DNA of 64,000 nt. Source: Eutreptiella sp. 'Long Island Sound 2002'. Its lineage: Eukaryota; Euglenozoa; Euglenophyceae; Eutreptiales; Eutreptiaceae. Shown here one piece after another: positions 47,547-58,157 of the stretch. The notes beneath the pieces are model-generated. The model was not told the DNA's origin. It saw only the letters and a list, made by a program, of their open reading frames with translations, and did no database searches. A program made the position numbers and the translations under genes. The stretch's first letter is position 1. The number at the start of each line of letters is the position of its first letter. The stretch is from contig OZ038383.1 of NCBI GenBank assembly GCA_964036045.1, forward strand, positions 64,175,725 through 64,239,724, in the 5' to 3' direction.

Positions 47547-47747
47547 TTAATCTCGAAACGCCACGTTGACCCATGCCGCCGCAACCTTGTCCCATACCCC
47601 CATATTGTAAATTGAGCCCACCAAGGGCAAGGTGGACACACCGATAAGGCGGCGCACGAACGGTTGGTCTCCCCCGATGACCAACCTGCTTGGCACGGAG
47701 CGCGACACCCAATGAAACTTCTCGCAGTGTTGTATGGACTGCAATAC
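47547..47747 (-). pseudogene. Exon bounded by a TTTTTGTAG acceptor
   Basis: The acceptor CCTTTTTGTAG precedes GTATTGCAGTCC, and the frame then reads QSIQHCEKFHWVSRSVPSRL and YNMGVWDKVAAAWVNVAF. The AT-rich introns on either side contain ATTAATCTCGAGAAATTA words. No family recognised. Confidence 0.5.
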
Positions 47748-47893
47748 CTACAAAAAGGACATGGATTAATATTTACATTAATTTCTCGAGATCAATATTG
47801 AATTAATTTTTCAGTCGGCGTTAACATTAACCGAAAACTAGATATTAATCTCGAGAAATTAACGCAAAAATTAACAAACAACGAATGGGCCAC

Positions 47894-48524
47894 AAATCTT
47901 CAAGTTATCGGCCCATATTGTTGCAAGTGCCGCCATGTCCTTGTCCCCGCACACAGCCATCCCTATCACCCACAAGTACGCGGGTGTGCGGCCCCGTGCG
48001 CCCTGGTTGAAGAGCCCAATGGACAGTTGGGTCCAACTACCACCGGCGCATGGGTACGCATCCCCACGCGCAATGAAGGTGAGGGGCCTTGTTCAATCGA
48101 TGGTGTCCACTGGCGATGGGCGTGATTGGACGACCGGGCCCATGAGGGCAGCGAACGGGAGGCAGGTTGCGGCCGTGTAGGCCGACCCCCGGCGGCTCAT
48201 GTACTCCATCATGTGGCGGAAGCCAACCTTGGGGACGTTCAAGTCAATGAGGAGGCTGATGAGGTCCGGGGCCGGGAAGAGGTGGGAGGCATATTGCTTC
48301 ACCGCCTCCTTTTGCTTGTCGCGAACAAGGGAGGGGTAGCCAACCTCCGTGGCCTCGGACCATCGGGCCCGGGCCAAGGGAGATGAAGCCACCCACCCAC
48401 CAAGGAGTTGGGAGACCAAAGGGTCCCGCAAACTCTTGGCCCCGCTCAAACGCACGAACGTCATGTTAAGCTCGGTAAGGGTGTCCCGAGGGAAAGCCAT
48501 AACAAGAGCTATATAAGGGAACAT
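47894..48524 (-). pseudogene. 5' exon of the broken minus-strand gene, internal TGA
   Basis: From ATG 48522-48524 the protein reads MFPYIALVMAFPRDTLTELN, LLGGWVASSPLARARWSEAT, FPAPDLISLLIDLNVPKVGF, then TGA (48093-48095), and continues in the same frame (TRPLTFIARGDAY, GLFNQGARGRTPAYLWVIGM) to a likely donor near 47893. Both sides look like one protein. No family recognised. Confidence 0.45.
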
Positions 48525-48644
48525 GGTGGTGTGGAGGGGGGGGGGGGGGTGCGGGCAACCGGAGGGGGGGTGTCCAAGACACCCACCAACACAACATTGG
48601 AACATCTCTACCATACCGTTGTGCAACAATATGCCACGTACCAC

Positions 48645-49151
48645 CCCTTATGGGTCCTCATATGTGCATGGAACAATGGGTACAAATGACCCAATCAAAA
48701 AAATTGAGCCTTGGCCTCTTAATATTTGTGATATTAATATATTAACGGGTTCATATTGTAAAATTAAAATTAACCATATTGACTTTAATTTGGGCCACTA
48801 GGGTGTGACCGGAATTCAGCCTATGTACCATGCGCCAATGGGCGCACCGTGCATATTACACAACTTGTCATTGAGTATTTCAACGGCAATGTTGAACATG
48901 CGTCAACCCATCGGCTGCGGCACACGGCACAAACCACCCCGTTTTGGTCAAACCCCCACGAATTTAAACAATGATGCATCGCTTGACAATTGCAATTTTG
49001 ATGAGGAGACGCGGTCCCGGTCGGTGCTATCTTTCTTCATATAGGGCTCGCAACGTACGTCTTCCGTGGGCACGTTTCGTTTTTCATGGTGCACCGTTCA
49101 CGGTGCACGGGTTTATGGTACCACGACTTGACATGCCATGCCCGTAACCGG
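48645..49151. other. No gene assigned
   Basis: AT-rich first half with TTAATATTTGTGATATTAAT. The second half has only short frames. Confidence 0.4.
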
Positions 49152-49721
49152 TCAATTTTTGCTTTTGGTCGCAATAAGCAGTGATCCAACTTTGTTGCGT
49201 TGGACGGGACGGTTTGGTCTGGAATGTGACTTTCGGAGTGGGCATGTGATTTTTTTTTGGATGCCCAAATGGATGCCGATGGTCGTTGGCTCATTCCAGC
49301 CGGCACCATGTCTGCCTTTGTGAAAACCGCAAAGGTGCCCAGTGGTCCTCAGTTGCGTGCACAGCCATGAGCCGGTGTGGCATATACTAGCTTGCGGCCT
49401 GCACAAGCAACAAAATTTTGTTTGTTTCGTGGAGTGGCCATTGCTTTAGCAAGTATGCGCCATCGTGTGGCAGTGCACTTGTAGAAGGGAGAGGTGGTAA
49501 CGGACCCAAGCATGCGGGGTGAGGCGGAACCTTGTGGTTTTTGTGGGCGCACAACAAGCACGTGTACCACAAGTATTGTGCCCAAAAAAATCAGTAGCAC
49601 ATGCCCGTGTGTGCTCCCATTGCAGCTCGCAATGGCCGTCCGCAAACAACAAAACATGCCCCGTGAATCTCTTATACCCAGGTGCTGTGCCACCCCGTGG
49701 GTTTTGAACATCAAAACTCAT
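49152..49721 (-). CDS. Cys/His-rich 189-residue protein, one internal UAA
   Basis: ATG at 49719-49721, TGA at 49152-49154, and a single TAA at 49446-49448 in a 190-codon frame. It starts MSFDVQNPRGGTAPGYKRF, then HVLLFADGHCELQWEHTRAC, GHNTCGTRACC, CHTMAHTC-stop-SNGHSTKQ, FCCLCRP, LCGFHKGRHGAGW, and ends basic (RKSHSRPNRPVQRNKVGS). The many C-x2-C and C/H pairs suggest a metal-binding protein. The frame starts at a true ATG and ends at TGA, which makes it one of the cleaner gene models. No family recognised. Confidence 0.5.
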
Positions 49722-49829
49722 TTGGCACGGTGCAATCCAACAGTGGCACCAAACACTGTTGATTTGACGGAAGGGATTGTACTCAGCCTGGACAATTGAA
49801 AAAAAGGGCTGCGTGCCAAAATAATCCCC

Positions 49830-50366
49830 ATGGGGATGAAGCCCAAGATCAATTTGAAAGTGGCAAAGGCGGTGGACAACGAGAGTGCATCCTTCTCTGA
49901 TGCCTCTCCTGGCCGCTCCGATTGGGAGTGGAGACCGGAGGAGGATGCAAGCTCTTTGGAATCTGGGTCTTCCGCAGATTATGATTCGTCTAGCGGTAAT
50001 CAGAGTTCCGCAACTTCCAAAGACGGTAGTAGCTCCTCTTCTTCCTCGTCTTCTTGCTGTTCTACCTCTTCTTCCGGGGTGGAACTTCTTCCCCGAAAGA
50101 AAGCTGTGCCCAGCAAGGGCACAAAGCGGCCCATCACGACTCCCAAGCCAAGTGCTCAGAAGCTTTGCACGGTGAAGACATTAGAGCAGAAGAAGTAGGC
50201 GGAGCTACATGCACACACATGTCACAAACGGATACCTCCCCCATACCCTTCACCTCCTCGCTCTCCCTCTCCTCCCCTGGCAGTAGTATGCACACTAGGA
50301 CCGGAAGTCCCACACAATGGCACGGGGAGGGAGGCGTGCCCCGCCATAGCCTTAAGGGCCTCCTGA
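49830..50366 (+). CDS. Acidic/Ser-rich then basic 178-residue protein, one internal UAG
   Basis: ATG at 49830 (preceded in frame by TGA 33 bp upstream), TGA at 50364-50366, one TAG at 50196-50198. The protein begins MGMKPKINLKVAKAV, has an acidic Ser-rich middle (SFSDASPGRSDWEWRPEEDA) and an uninterrupted Ser run, then a basic stretch (PRKKAVPSKGTKRPITTPKP). The TAG sits in KTLEQKK-stop-AELHAHTCHKR, which reads naturally as one polar helix. A Ser/Pro-rich tail follows. Composition resembles disordered nuclear proteins. Function unknown. Confidence 0.5.
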
Positions 50367-50824
50367 GTTGCATCGGCTGACCGGTATAGTTCCACAGACA
50401 CCCCTTCTTTTATGCCCTCCCCTTGACGCATTTCTCAGCCCATGGTGTATTTCTAACCCCATGATGCATTCGGAACCCCATGACTGACCTTCATGTGTTT
50501 CAACCCCCATGGTGCGATTCTAACCCCATGCTGTATTTCGAACCCCATGCTGCCTCCCAGACCCACAGTCCCGAGGTTTCTGGTACCAATGGCCGGAAAT
50601 ACCCAAGCCAATGACCCTACCATAGACGTTGCAAGGGGCGGTGCGAATTGTCGAATCATGCCTGGGCCGCATACCCAACTGTGCGGAGGTGCCCGACACT
50701 ATGTATTTCATAGGGGGGCGGGGGGCGGGGACCGGGGTGCCCTTCCCGCGGACAATACCACGGCACAGCAAAAAACCCCACTTAAACTTCCCGGCAAAAC
50801 TCCCCCCCGTTTTAAATTTGGCTC

Positions 50825-51169
50825 TTGGGGGGTTCTAAGCAAGAAATCCGACTTTGGAGAACTCCCCTTCCCCATCTGGAGATTGGTTTCGATCCCCCCC
50901 TACAATCCAATGCTTCATGCGACCCGAGGTATGTAGCCCCTGCCTCATGTATTGACTTGGCATACCGTGTGGTCGTGAAGTGGTGTTGTGTCGTGTTACG
51001 TTCAAGGAATTAGGCAGAGCTGAAGAGAGCCAAGAAATTGATCACCTCACATGCAACAATCAAAAACAACGTTGGCAGATGGCACCCTACTGCAGATGAG
51101 CCTGTCCCTAGCTTGGATATTCCACAACAGGCCACTATTTGGTGTGATGAGCAGTGGAAACCCTTCTGA
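50825..51169 (+). CDS. Coding segment with internal UAG
   Basis: One frame spans 115 codons with TAG at 51011 and ends at TGA 51167-51169. After the TAG it reads AELKRAKKLITSHATIKNNV, GRWHPTADEPVPSLDIPQQA and TIWCDEQWKPF. The part before the TAG is less convincing and the start is not defined. It lies in the same direction as, and just upstream of, the next coding segment. Confidence 0.4.
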
Positions 51170-51177
51170 TTGGCAGT

Positions 51178-51633
51178 CATGAAGTCCTTGCAGAATCGTT
51201 GATGCACACAGCATCAGATTCATAGTCGGTAAATATCAAAGTGGAGGATAGCGGTTCTGAGAAGTCTCGTGACGAGATTGCAGATGATGACAGCCCAGTG
51301 CTCAAAATTTTCCCAAGGGGCACTCGACAGACGGATGCATTGGGTTTTCCATACCGTGGAGAGTGCACCCCCTGCCATACGCGTGCTATGTCGTTGTGGT
51401 AATGCTTCCGGAGATGTTCTGACGGAAGATTTTCAGCACCGCTACTATAAAAAGCGTAATATGCTGCCATACAAAGTGTAACAGTGCGGCCTTCTGTCTA
51501 CAGATCCTTGTGGAGGTTCGTTGAGATAACTGTGACGCCATTCCCCATGGATGGGTAGGTATTTGCAGCGGGAGGTACCTTTGGTGGCAGCGGGCACCCT
51601 TTTAGACCCATTTGGAACTTGAGGGCACAATGA
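51178..51633 (+). CDS. Coding segment with five UAR codons, ends in UGA
   Basis: The frame runs from 51178 (ATG at 51202) to TGA 51631-51633. TAG occurs at 51223 and 51556, TAA at 51400, 51448 and 51457. Between them the protein is regular: SVNIKVEDSGSEKSRDEIAD, ADDDSPVLKIFPRGTRQTDA, YRGECTPCHTRAMSLW-stop-CFRRCSDGRFSAPLL-stop-KA-stop-YAAIQSVTVRPSVYRSLWR, then MDG-stop-VFAAGGTFGG. A C-x2-C / C-x3-C cluster is present. Under the standard code nothing longer than about 58 codons survives. It is one of the strongest single cases for UAR being read as an amino acid. Confidence 0.55.
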
Positions 51634-51639
51634 ATGTGA

Positions 51640-51908
51640 CGGGAGTCAATTGACGGTTGGCAATATGTTGAGAGTGCAATTTGCGATAGGGGCAGTTCGC
51701 ATGCCGTGCACACCATCAGTTCCCGTTCTTTGCTGCTTGGCACACCTGTGAAATTTGCCGAAAAAGTTCCGCTTTTTTTTCTTGCGGATCAAGGTGTGCG
51801 AAGCTCCAAGATTACATTGTGTGCTACTGGTTATTTCCTTCAGAAGGTCGGCCTTGTACCATCCGACTCAGGCGTACTTGATGAGGTGCCATGGTTGTTA
51901 ATTTTTAG
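51640..51908 (+). CDS. Probable exon, SRSLLLGTPVKFAEKVPLFF segment
   Basis: Same frame as the previous segment after two TGA (51631 and 51637), open to TGA at 51946. It reads SIDGWQYVESAICDRG, LGTPVKFAEKVPLFFLADQG, and KITLCATGYFLQKVGLVPSD. It overlaps the next segment's possible start, so an intron between them is likely. Confidence 0.4.
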
Positions 51909-52394
51909 GTCTGCGCCTGGACCTACAGCCGACGTTTCCGTTCTTTGACTAAGTTTGTTTCAAGGTCGGCGTGCTGCTCTGGTCTGCTTGCCGCCTTTAA
52001 TGCTATTACATAGAGTGTTGCCAACTGGTAGCCTTTACATAGTTGGGAGCAGCCGTCTGCTCATATTTGTGAAGGTAAGAAGCTTCAGGTACTCACAGAT
52101 GTATCTGAGGAGGTGGATGATGATGATGATTATGGGGAGGATGTGGGGATGGAAACACGATTGAAAAAGCGGTCGACTGCATCGGCACCCGCCAATTCCT
52201 CTACCACTCCTCCTCCTTGTAGGAAAGGCTCCACAAAGCCCAAGCTAGCCGCAGCGAGTGCTTTGTTTGCCTTGCAAGGCAAGGCCGACAGCGGTACGCG
52301 GGCCAAGGGAGAATATAATGTACCATATGTATCTGGTGTTTTTTTTGCATTTAGGTCCCCAAAATGCAGGTTTCTCTTTTGGACGATCATTTGA
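51891..52394 (+). CDS. 168-codon frame with two or three UAG
   Basis: Either ATG 51891 or an acceptor at 51907-51908 opens the frame; TAG at 51906 is internal only in the first case. TAG at 52011 and 52029 fall in SGLLAAFNAIT-stop-SVANW-stop-PLHSWEQPSA. It continues HICEGKKLQVLTDVSEEVDD into a run of Asp, a basic Ser/Pro/Lys stretch (KGSTKPKLAAASALFAL) and TGA at 52392-52394. The acidic run next to a basic tail resembles nuclear proteins. No family recognised. Confidence 0.5.
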
Positions 52395-52896
52395 TTGTGC
52401 CGTATAGCAGTTTACGCTTGAAGTAGTACGGTGGACAAACTACCATTTGTTTGTCATTTCGCTGTTTACAGCCGTGTTGTGTTCCGGTCTGCAACTTTCC
52501 ACACTTTTCTCATATAGTAGGTAGCTTGACAACCCTTCGAGAGGCAGCGGTTTTTGGTCCTTTTTATGCATGCGCTGCATCAACAATGGTTTGGTAGATT
52601 TTCAAAATCATACCTGAAAACATAAACATGGCACCAAAAATCATGGCTTTTTTTGGGAACCAAAAATACGAGATGAAAAATCCCTCGTTTACAATAGCTA
52701 GTTGGGAAGTTAGGACATAATGTTCCTGTATGTCTCAAGGGGCGGTTAGAGCTGCCTAAGTGGTGGTGCCGGACCATACTAACCGTGCTATAGTATTCAT
52801 GGCCACGGACCTTTTGCGCTAGCGGGTCGACGGTGGGGCCAGCGGTACTTTACTTAATTGCTAATGGTGTGCGAAGTTAGGTACCTCACAATGTAG
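52395..52896. other. No gene assigned
   Basis: No coding-like frame seen on either strand longer than about 65 codons. Probably intron or spacer; an acceptor-like CTCACAATGTAG lies at its right end. Confidence 0.4.
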
Positions 52897-53075
52897 TGCA
52901 AAAATGGCAAATTCCTATTACTGAGCCAACTTCATTCTACCGTTTCCTGGCGCACTTTGACGTACAGCGGCATACGGCCGCTATACCTGAGCAAATTGAT
53001 TGCATAGGCTGTGGATCTTCGGAATGTATGCAACACACGCTACCCGCCTATGGAGTTGCACATTTGGTTGGCTGA
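52897..53075 (+). CDS. Probable exon with CIGCGSSEC knuckle
   Basis: After CACAATGTAG the frame reads KWQIPITEPTSFYRFLAHFD, VQRHTAAIPEQIDCIGCGSS, ECMQHTLPAYGVAHLVG and meets TGA at 53073. It is followed at once by another coding frame, so a splice or frameshift is implied. Confidence 0.4.
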
Positions 53076-53112
53076 CACCGGTGGCGGTAGGTGTTGATTG
53101 TGACACAGCCAC

Positions 53113-53937
53113 ATGCGGAGGTACTTGGGTCGAATGCACCAAACAGATTGTGACACTCTCCCAGCGGTCTTTGGGACCCTTGGGCGTTGTCCAAATCACA
53201 GCTACATATTTAAATGTCCCCTGTGCTACACGCAACGTCACGTTAACTCGACTTGTAGCATCTCTCGGAGTCTAACCGCATTTTTAGATTGTGTGTGGGA
53301 ATGTGTGCAATTGTATAGTGCTGCAGGCCTCAGTTAGTCTCCCCATTTATCATTGCCAATAGGACGCGAGGCAAGTGGCCTACTTGGAGACCTCGGTATC
53401 ATGGGCGGTGTTTTTGATAAGTCTACAACAAAACACTACGGCATTAGCGTAATGCCGGATGAGACACGCGTTGCCCGTAGTACCATTTTTGGCACCCGCT
53501 TCGCTCTATATGGATTTGTAGGTTCCTGGCGCGAAGGTAACCTTGCGGCTAGTATATTGTGTTGCCGACAGCCTCTGATTCACGTGGTTGGCGATGCTTT
53601 GCACCACCATGCATGGGGCAAAGATATGCTAGAGCTCACCGCCTTTGCGCTGTGGCCGGAGGAAATGTTTCCATTACCTCAAGATGCACACCACTACAGA
53701 CTGTCAGCACCCACATTGTTTAATATGCTAAAGTGTAAATGGACAAATATTTCCCCCGTTAGCCCTAAACCCAAGTGTCGCGATGTTAACTCTTTGTGTC
53801 ACAACTTTCTAGCGACGCTGGAAAAGTACGTTCGTAGGGGCCTCAAGCAACTCATTTGGTTTGTGGCCAGTGAGACAGACACCTACATACACCCTTTGAG
53901 AAGTACCTGCGGTGTACGACCAAGGGCGTGCTGTTGA
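53113..53937 (+). CDS. 275-codon frame with one internal UAG
   Basis: Open from 53113 to TGA 53935-53937 with TAG at 53335-53337. The upstream part contains a Cys/His knuckle (KCPLCYTQRHVNSTC). Downstream of the TAG follow REASGLLGDLGIMGGVFDKS, TIFGTRFALYGFVGSWREGN, LHHHAWGKDMLELTAFALWP and FLATLEKYVRRGLKQLIWFV. Composition and hydrophobic pattern are those of a globular protein. No family recognised. A further coding-like frame, 53912-54211 (DRFCGTAKQHVFSTVKWALS), overlaps its end in another phase and may be the next exon. Confidence 0.5.
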
Positions 53938-54211
53938 GTGCCACTGCGCGTCCTTATCAAGGAGGGTTTTTCGGGGAAACGATATGGAGGACAGGTTTTG
54001 CGGAACTGCCAAACAACATGTCTTTAGTACAGTGAAGTGGGCACTTTCTTGTGTTAAACCCGATAGTCCACACAATGTGGTGTTTGCCATTGCCAAAGGC
54101 CGTCTACAGCACCTCGACGGCATTGCGAGTCACTCTACAGACCAATTCTATAATATCCCGTTTGCCTATCTTCTGCCATATATCAAGTCGAGTTGTTGGC
54201 TGACGAGTTGA
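53938..54211 (+). CDS. Probable following exon
   Basis: The frame reads RVFRGNDMEDRFCGTAKQHV, SCVKPDSPHNVVFAIAKGRL, SHSTDQFYNIPFAYLLPYIK and ends at TGA 54209. It continues the previous segment after a one-phase change. Confidence 0.45.
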
Positions 54212-54474
54212 TTGCGTTAGGGCCTCTTGTGCTCTGTCCGGGGGGGTAAGGTTGTCCACGTAGGGGGATTCTTATCTGCACAGCTTGGTGAACTATGGGC
54301 TTTGTGCAGCGAAGTGCTTTTTTTTTTTGAAGCCATTTGATGTTCTTTGTTAGCAGCGGTGCGCAGCCATTTGTGTCACTATGTCAACGGCATGCCCGCT
54401 TAAGTCCCCACCAACGTTGCGTTTGTTGGGTGATACCGACTTTACAGTGTGCTCTATGCAGTTGAGGAGATGCT

Positions 54475-55179
54475 GTGCACACGAAATCTGATGGCAAACC
54501 CCTGCATTGTGTTGGGGAGTACGCCTACTCCTTCCCAAAGAGGTCTTTGTGGATGGTCGTGCCCTATGGGAATTCGTTGGGATGTATGCACTTCGGTGTT
54601 CATAACGTGTTTCTGGTGCGGTCGACAGCATGGGCAGGGGCACCGGATGCTGGCTTGGGAGCGATCATGCTATGGCCTTTGTGCTCTGATCGCCATATGA
54701 GTAGGGAGCCCTTTAAGGATTGCCAAGGCCTGCCCGGTGTCTTGTCTGAAATGCGGCAGGTGAGTCCATGCACTTCGTCATCCTTCCCCTCTGTCCCAAT
54801 GGTGCTTACTTCGAGATTCAAAGATACTGTGTATCTTGTAGGCATGAAACTTCATGATGGTATCATCTTGGTGGTATGTGAAGGGCTCACACACCTGCCA
54901 CAGTTGATTTGCAACCTGGAATTGAAATGGGAAGCACACGGTGGTATGATTGCCCAGGGTGAAGATAAACTTGGTGTTGCACCGGACTAGTCTATGCTGC
55001 TTTTGCAATGTGAATGGGGCACCCAGGTAGTGCGAGGGAGTCCACATGCCCCTCTCGTTTGCCGGTCACACTTCCGTGGCATGCTGCATGAATGGACATG
55101 GTGCGTGCTAGATTTTGCACGTTGCTCACCTGCCATATGCTCATGCGTGTGGGGTGGGGTGCAAGGGATACCTACCTAA
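54475..55179 (+). CDS. 235-codon frame with internal UAG, reaching UAA
   Basis: Starts near ATG 54475 and reads EYAYSFPKRSLWMVVPYGNS, MHFGVHNVFLVRSTAWAGAP, VPMVLTSRFKDTVYLVGMKL, ICNLELKWEAHGGMIAQGED, then TAG at 54988, SMLLLQCEWGTQVVRGSPHA and CSPAICSCVWGGVQGIPT. The same frame has no TGA until 55681, passing TAA 55177 and TAG 55261 and 55426. However, a different frame from 55206 (TGVCVLCDTVSARVVKYI) is more protein-like after 55180, so I stop this entry there. Confidence 0.45.
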
Positions 55180-55205
55180 AGGGCGGATGATGTGTTGCGC
55201 CGAGT

Positions 55206-55660
55206 ATGGCGGGCACACATGCTCCATTCAATGTTGCCACTGAGATGCTTATTGTGGGTATAGGTAGGGTTTTCACACATGTGCGGTGTGCACTCAGGGA
55301 CAACAGTGCTATGGGACGGGATGGTGGGCTCCTGTGGGCTCAAGGTGCAAGGGATGCCTTGGCATCTCGACCGCGCCCCTCCTCCACGGGTGTATGTGTC
55401 TTGTGTGATACAGTTAGTGCTAGGGTAGTTAAGTACATTTGACGAGAGAAACAGGGTACCCAAACGAAATGTGGTAGTAATTGCTTTGCTTTCACAAGCA
55501 AGGAATTCTTCAAGTGTGAGTTACTGGCCATGGGCAAAAGGGGTCCATTTGGAAAAGTCGAGAGTACAAGTTTCAATTCGAAAATCAAGAACGAGGATGA
55601 GTGTCCTTGCAGAGTGTTCGTTGGTGTGTGCCAAATACCGTCATGGACGATGTGGTTTGT
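55206..55660 (+). CDS. Cys-rich segment with one internal UGA
   Basis: Reads APFNVATEMLIVGIGRVFTH, TGVCVLCDTVSARVVKYI, TGA (55439), REKQGTQTKCGSNCFAFTSK, EFFKCELLAMGKRGPFGKVE, DECPCRVFVGVCQIPSWTMW to TGA about 55663. Both sides of the internal TGA look coding, which counts against UGA always being a stop here, or marks damage (a CGA to TGA change would do it). Confidence 0.4.
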
Positions 55661-55719
55661 GCCATGATGTGTCGCGAAAGTGATGGTATCGATCCTGAAG
55701 TTCCTATGTACAATTACTC

Positions 55720-56193
55720 ATGGCCGAAGAAAGCATCAACTCTGCTTTCTTCAAAAACCACATGTCCGATTGGGACAAGCTCAAAAAGCATAGTGTGGAA
55801 GAGGATGAATCGACTCTGGCCAAAGAGGCGATACTACATTCTCAATTGGCGGGGGAATCACGAGCCGTCATGGATCATGAAGACCCGAGAGCTGTGGAAG
55901 TGGTAGTAATTTCTTTAAATCATGGGCAACACTTGGTTTTTGGGATGATCGATACACAATTTCAAGACAAGATATTGAAATTTGCCGTGCACCAAGTGGA
56001 AGTAGTGCTCCGCAATTGTGTGCTCTTCGTACAAGCGTTGTGGGAACCGGCGGTCTCAAATTGCCCAATTGTTATTCGGCAACGTACGTGCACTAAGTTA
56101 AGGAAAACTAGTCTACGCAGGTAGTGTTGTAGCCGCCGTCAATGCTAGAGGGCCCGCAATCCACAGTCTCTGCTCATGATCCTTAAACCTTGA
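55720..56193 (+). CDS. 157-residue frame with two UAG near its end
   Basis: ATG 55720, TGA 56191-56193, TAG at 56122 and 56146. It reads MAEESINSAFFKNHMSDWDK, KHSVEEDESTLAKEAILHSQ, then HGQHLVFGMIDTQFQDKILK and VLFVQALWEPAVSNCPIVIR, ending basic. Amphipathic helices are likely in the first half. The frame 55601-55720 (MDDVVCAMMCRESDGIDPEV) precedes it in another phase. Confidence 0.45.
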
Positions 56194-57270
56194 ATGGCAA
56201 ACAAAGGAGGGAACCGGATTGTAGTGCATGGTTGGAAATAGCGATATGATAGCTCCCGATGAGTTCAAATATTTGTCCATTAAGCTACTTCACACATTGC
56301 ATGACGCGCTATATAATTGTTAATAGACCAGAGAGGCACACAAAGCAAACAGAGCATTGATTGCACAACAAGTAACTGAAGATAGCATATGCAGAAGCAG
56401 AGCCATTGTCGCTGCATTACCTCTATGTCATAGCCTTGTTGGATTGCTTTTCGGGGCGGCATGCTTTTGGGGTATTCTCCAGACCGCACAGCTCGTGCAC
56501 GGCATCATTTATGCACAATGGCTTGCAAATATCCGTAGCTGTCCTTCATGGGCAAGGTGATAAAAAGGTCTGCCTTGCCGAGTTCATGACACATAGTAGT
56601 AAAATCAAGATGTTGTGAAGCTCAATGGGAACACGTCCCTACAGATTTGGAAGGTACGTCCGTATCATAGCGATAATACGGGTTGCGTTCAGTGGAAGTT
56701 TTATGTGTCCCTTGTGCTTCAAATTGCGATTCATGGATTGTACATCATTTGGGTCAGAAGCTCGCAGCTTGTTGCTTGGCCTAGGAGGCGCATTTGATGA
56801 CAATGCCGACAATGCAGTGAACTGAGGGTTCTCCCCTGCTTGATGTTGCAGATTGGGTCCATTGACTTGGGTGCATTGACGCGTTTGTGCGCATTGTGAA
56901 GGCAATTATGGACATTGTGTTGTGGAATTCTTTGCACCCCGTTTTAGTCCCGTACTACTCTTCGTGGCGCTCAAATTTGGCACCCTAATGTCATCTGCAC
57001 GATCTGTACGTTGGGCGATGAAGATTTGGTGATTTCAAATCAACGAGTTTGTCGTCTCACTTGAAAGAAGGACCACCACTTGTCACCATGCCATCGTTGA
57101 TAAAACGCTTAGTGTTGACTTCAGTAGTATGCTGCCAACTAGTTCCGCAACCTATAGTGTATCCACCAACGCCAAACAGAACATTCTAACTCAGGATCAT
57201 TGTAATGCAAGTATCATTGGCCAATGGCTGCGCGGTTGCAGAAATGGTGCCACCTGTTCCTTCAAATGGT
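56194..57270. other. No gene assigned
   Basis: Short frames only on both strands (for example 56357-56560 plus and 56639-56905 minus). None is convincing. Confidence 0.35.
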
Positions 57271-57279
57271 GTCCAGGGC

Positions 57280-57890
57280 ATCCGCCTTGGTTATGGGGGG
57301 GGGGGGGGCTCCCATCTCATCCGGCTCTTTGGGGGGGGGTGGTCTAAAGGGGGGGGGGTGCCATGAGATGGGAGGGGCTGCGTGGTGAATATGCATGAAC
57401 GGGGGGCGGGGGTTTGCCATGAGATGGGGAGGCTACAATGCATACGCGATGCTGTGCGGTTGAGTAGGGCTTGCAGCCTGTCGACATTTTGTAGCCAGTG
57501 TGGTCCGCAGAAGTTGTCTGTGGCATAAGGGTATCATTTAGGTGCTTGTGCTACATTCTCTGCCTCCTGCACGTGTAATGCCTCTTGCCCAAACGCATTC
57601 TGCATAGCCTCTTGAATGTCATGGAGCGCCCAATCTCTTCTTTTCCCCTGGCACACGGGCCACAGGTTGCTATCTCACACATCTCTGGGGGGGAAAAGGA
57701 GTATTGGGACTTTCGTTAAGAACGAACCATTTCCTTTGGCCTCAAGCATGAAAACACACTTTTTGTTGCAAAATTTGTCCTGCCCCCCTCCCATCCCATC
57801 TCCCCTCTTTTGGGGGGGGGGGGGGGGCTAAAGGTGGGGAGGGGTAAACCATGAGATGGGAGGGCCCTCCCCCCCCAAAAGCAATTGGCG
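57280..57890. repeat. G-run blocks with CCATGAGATGGGAGGG words
   Basis: Long G or C runs at 57295, 57330, 57350, 57818 and 57865. ATGAGATGGG-type words occur on the plus strand at 57361, 57417 and 57850, and inverted (CCCATCTCAT) at 57312. The outer copies are inverted relative to each other, so this may be another short G-rich element like the one at 4558-5369. No target duplication was identified. Confidence 0.5.
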
Positions 57891-58157
57891 GCCGGCCCCA
57901 ATGAAAAAAATTGGCTTTGTCGTGGTGAGCAGCAAAATTTGGGATGTTAATCCGTGGTGCATCACATTCTACAGCCCATGCCGAGTACTGATCTTGTAGA
58001 TCGTAGTCCTACTGGTCCGTGTACTTGTCTTTGTAGGAGTGTGGCGTCAATGTGCCAATTGTGGATACCTCATTTCCGAACAACGATACACCGTCTCATA
58101 GTGGGCCGAACATCAAGGCTAAAGTGTAAATCCTCTTCAGTGACACCAATGCTTTGT

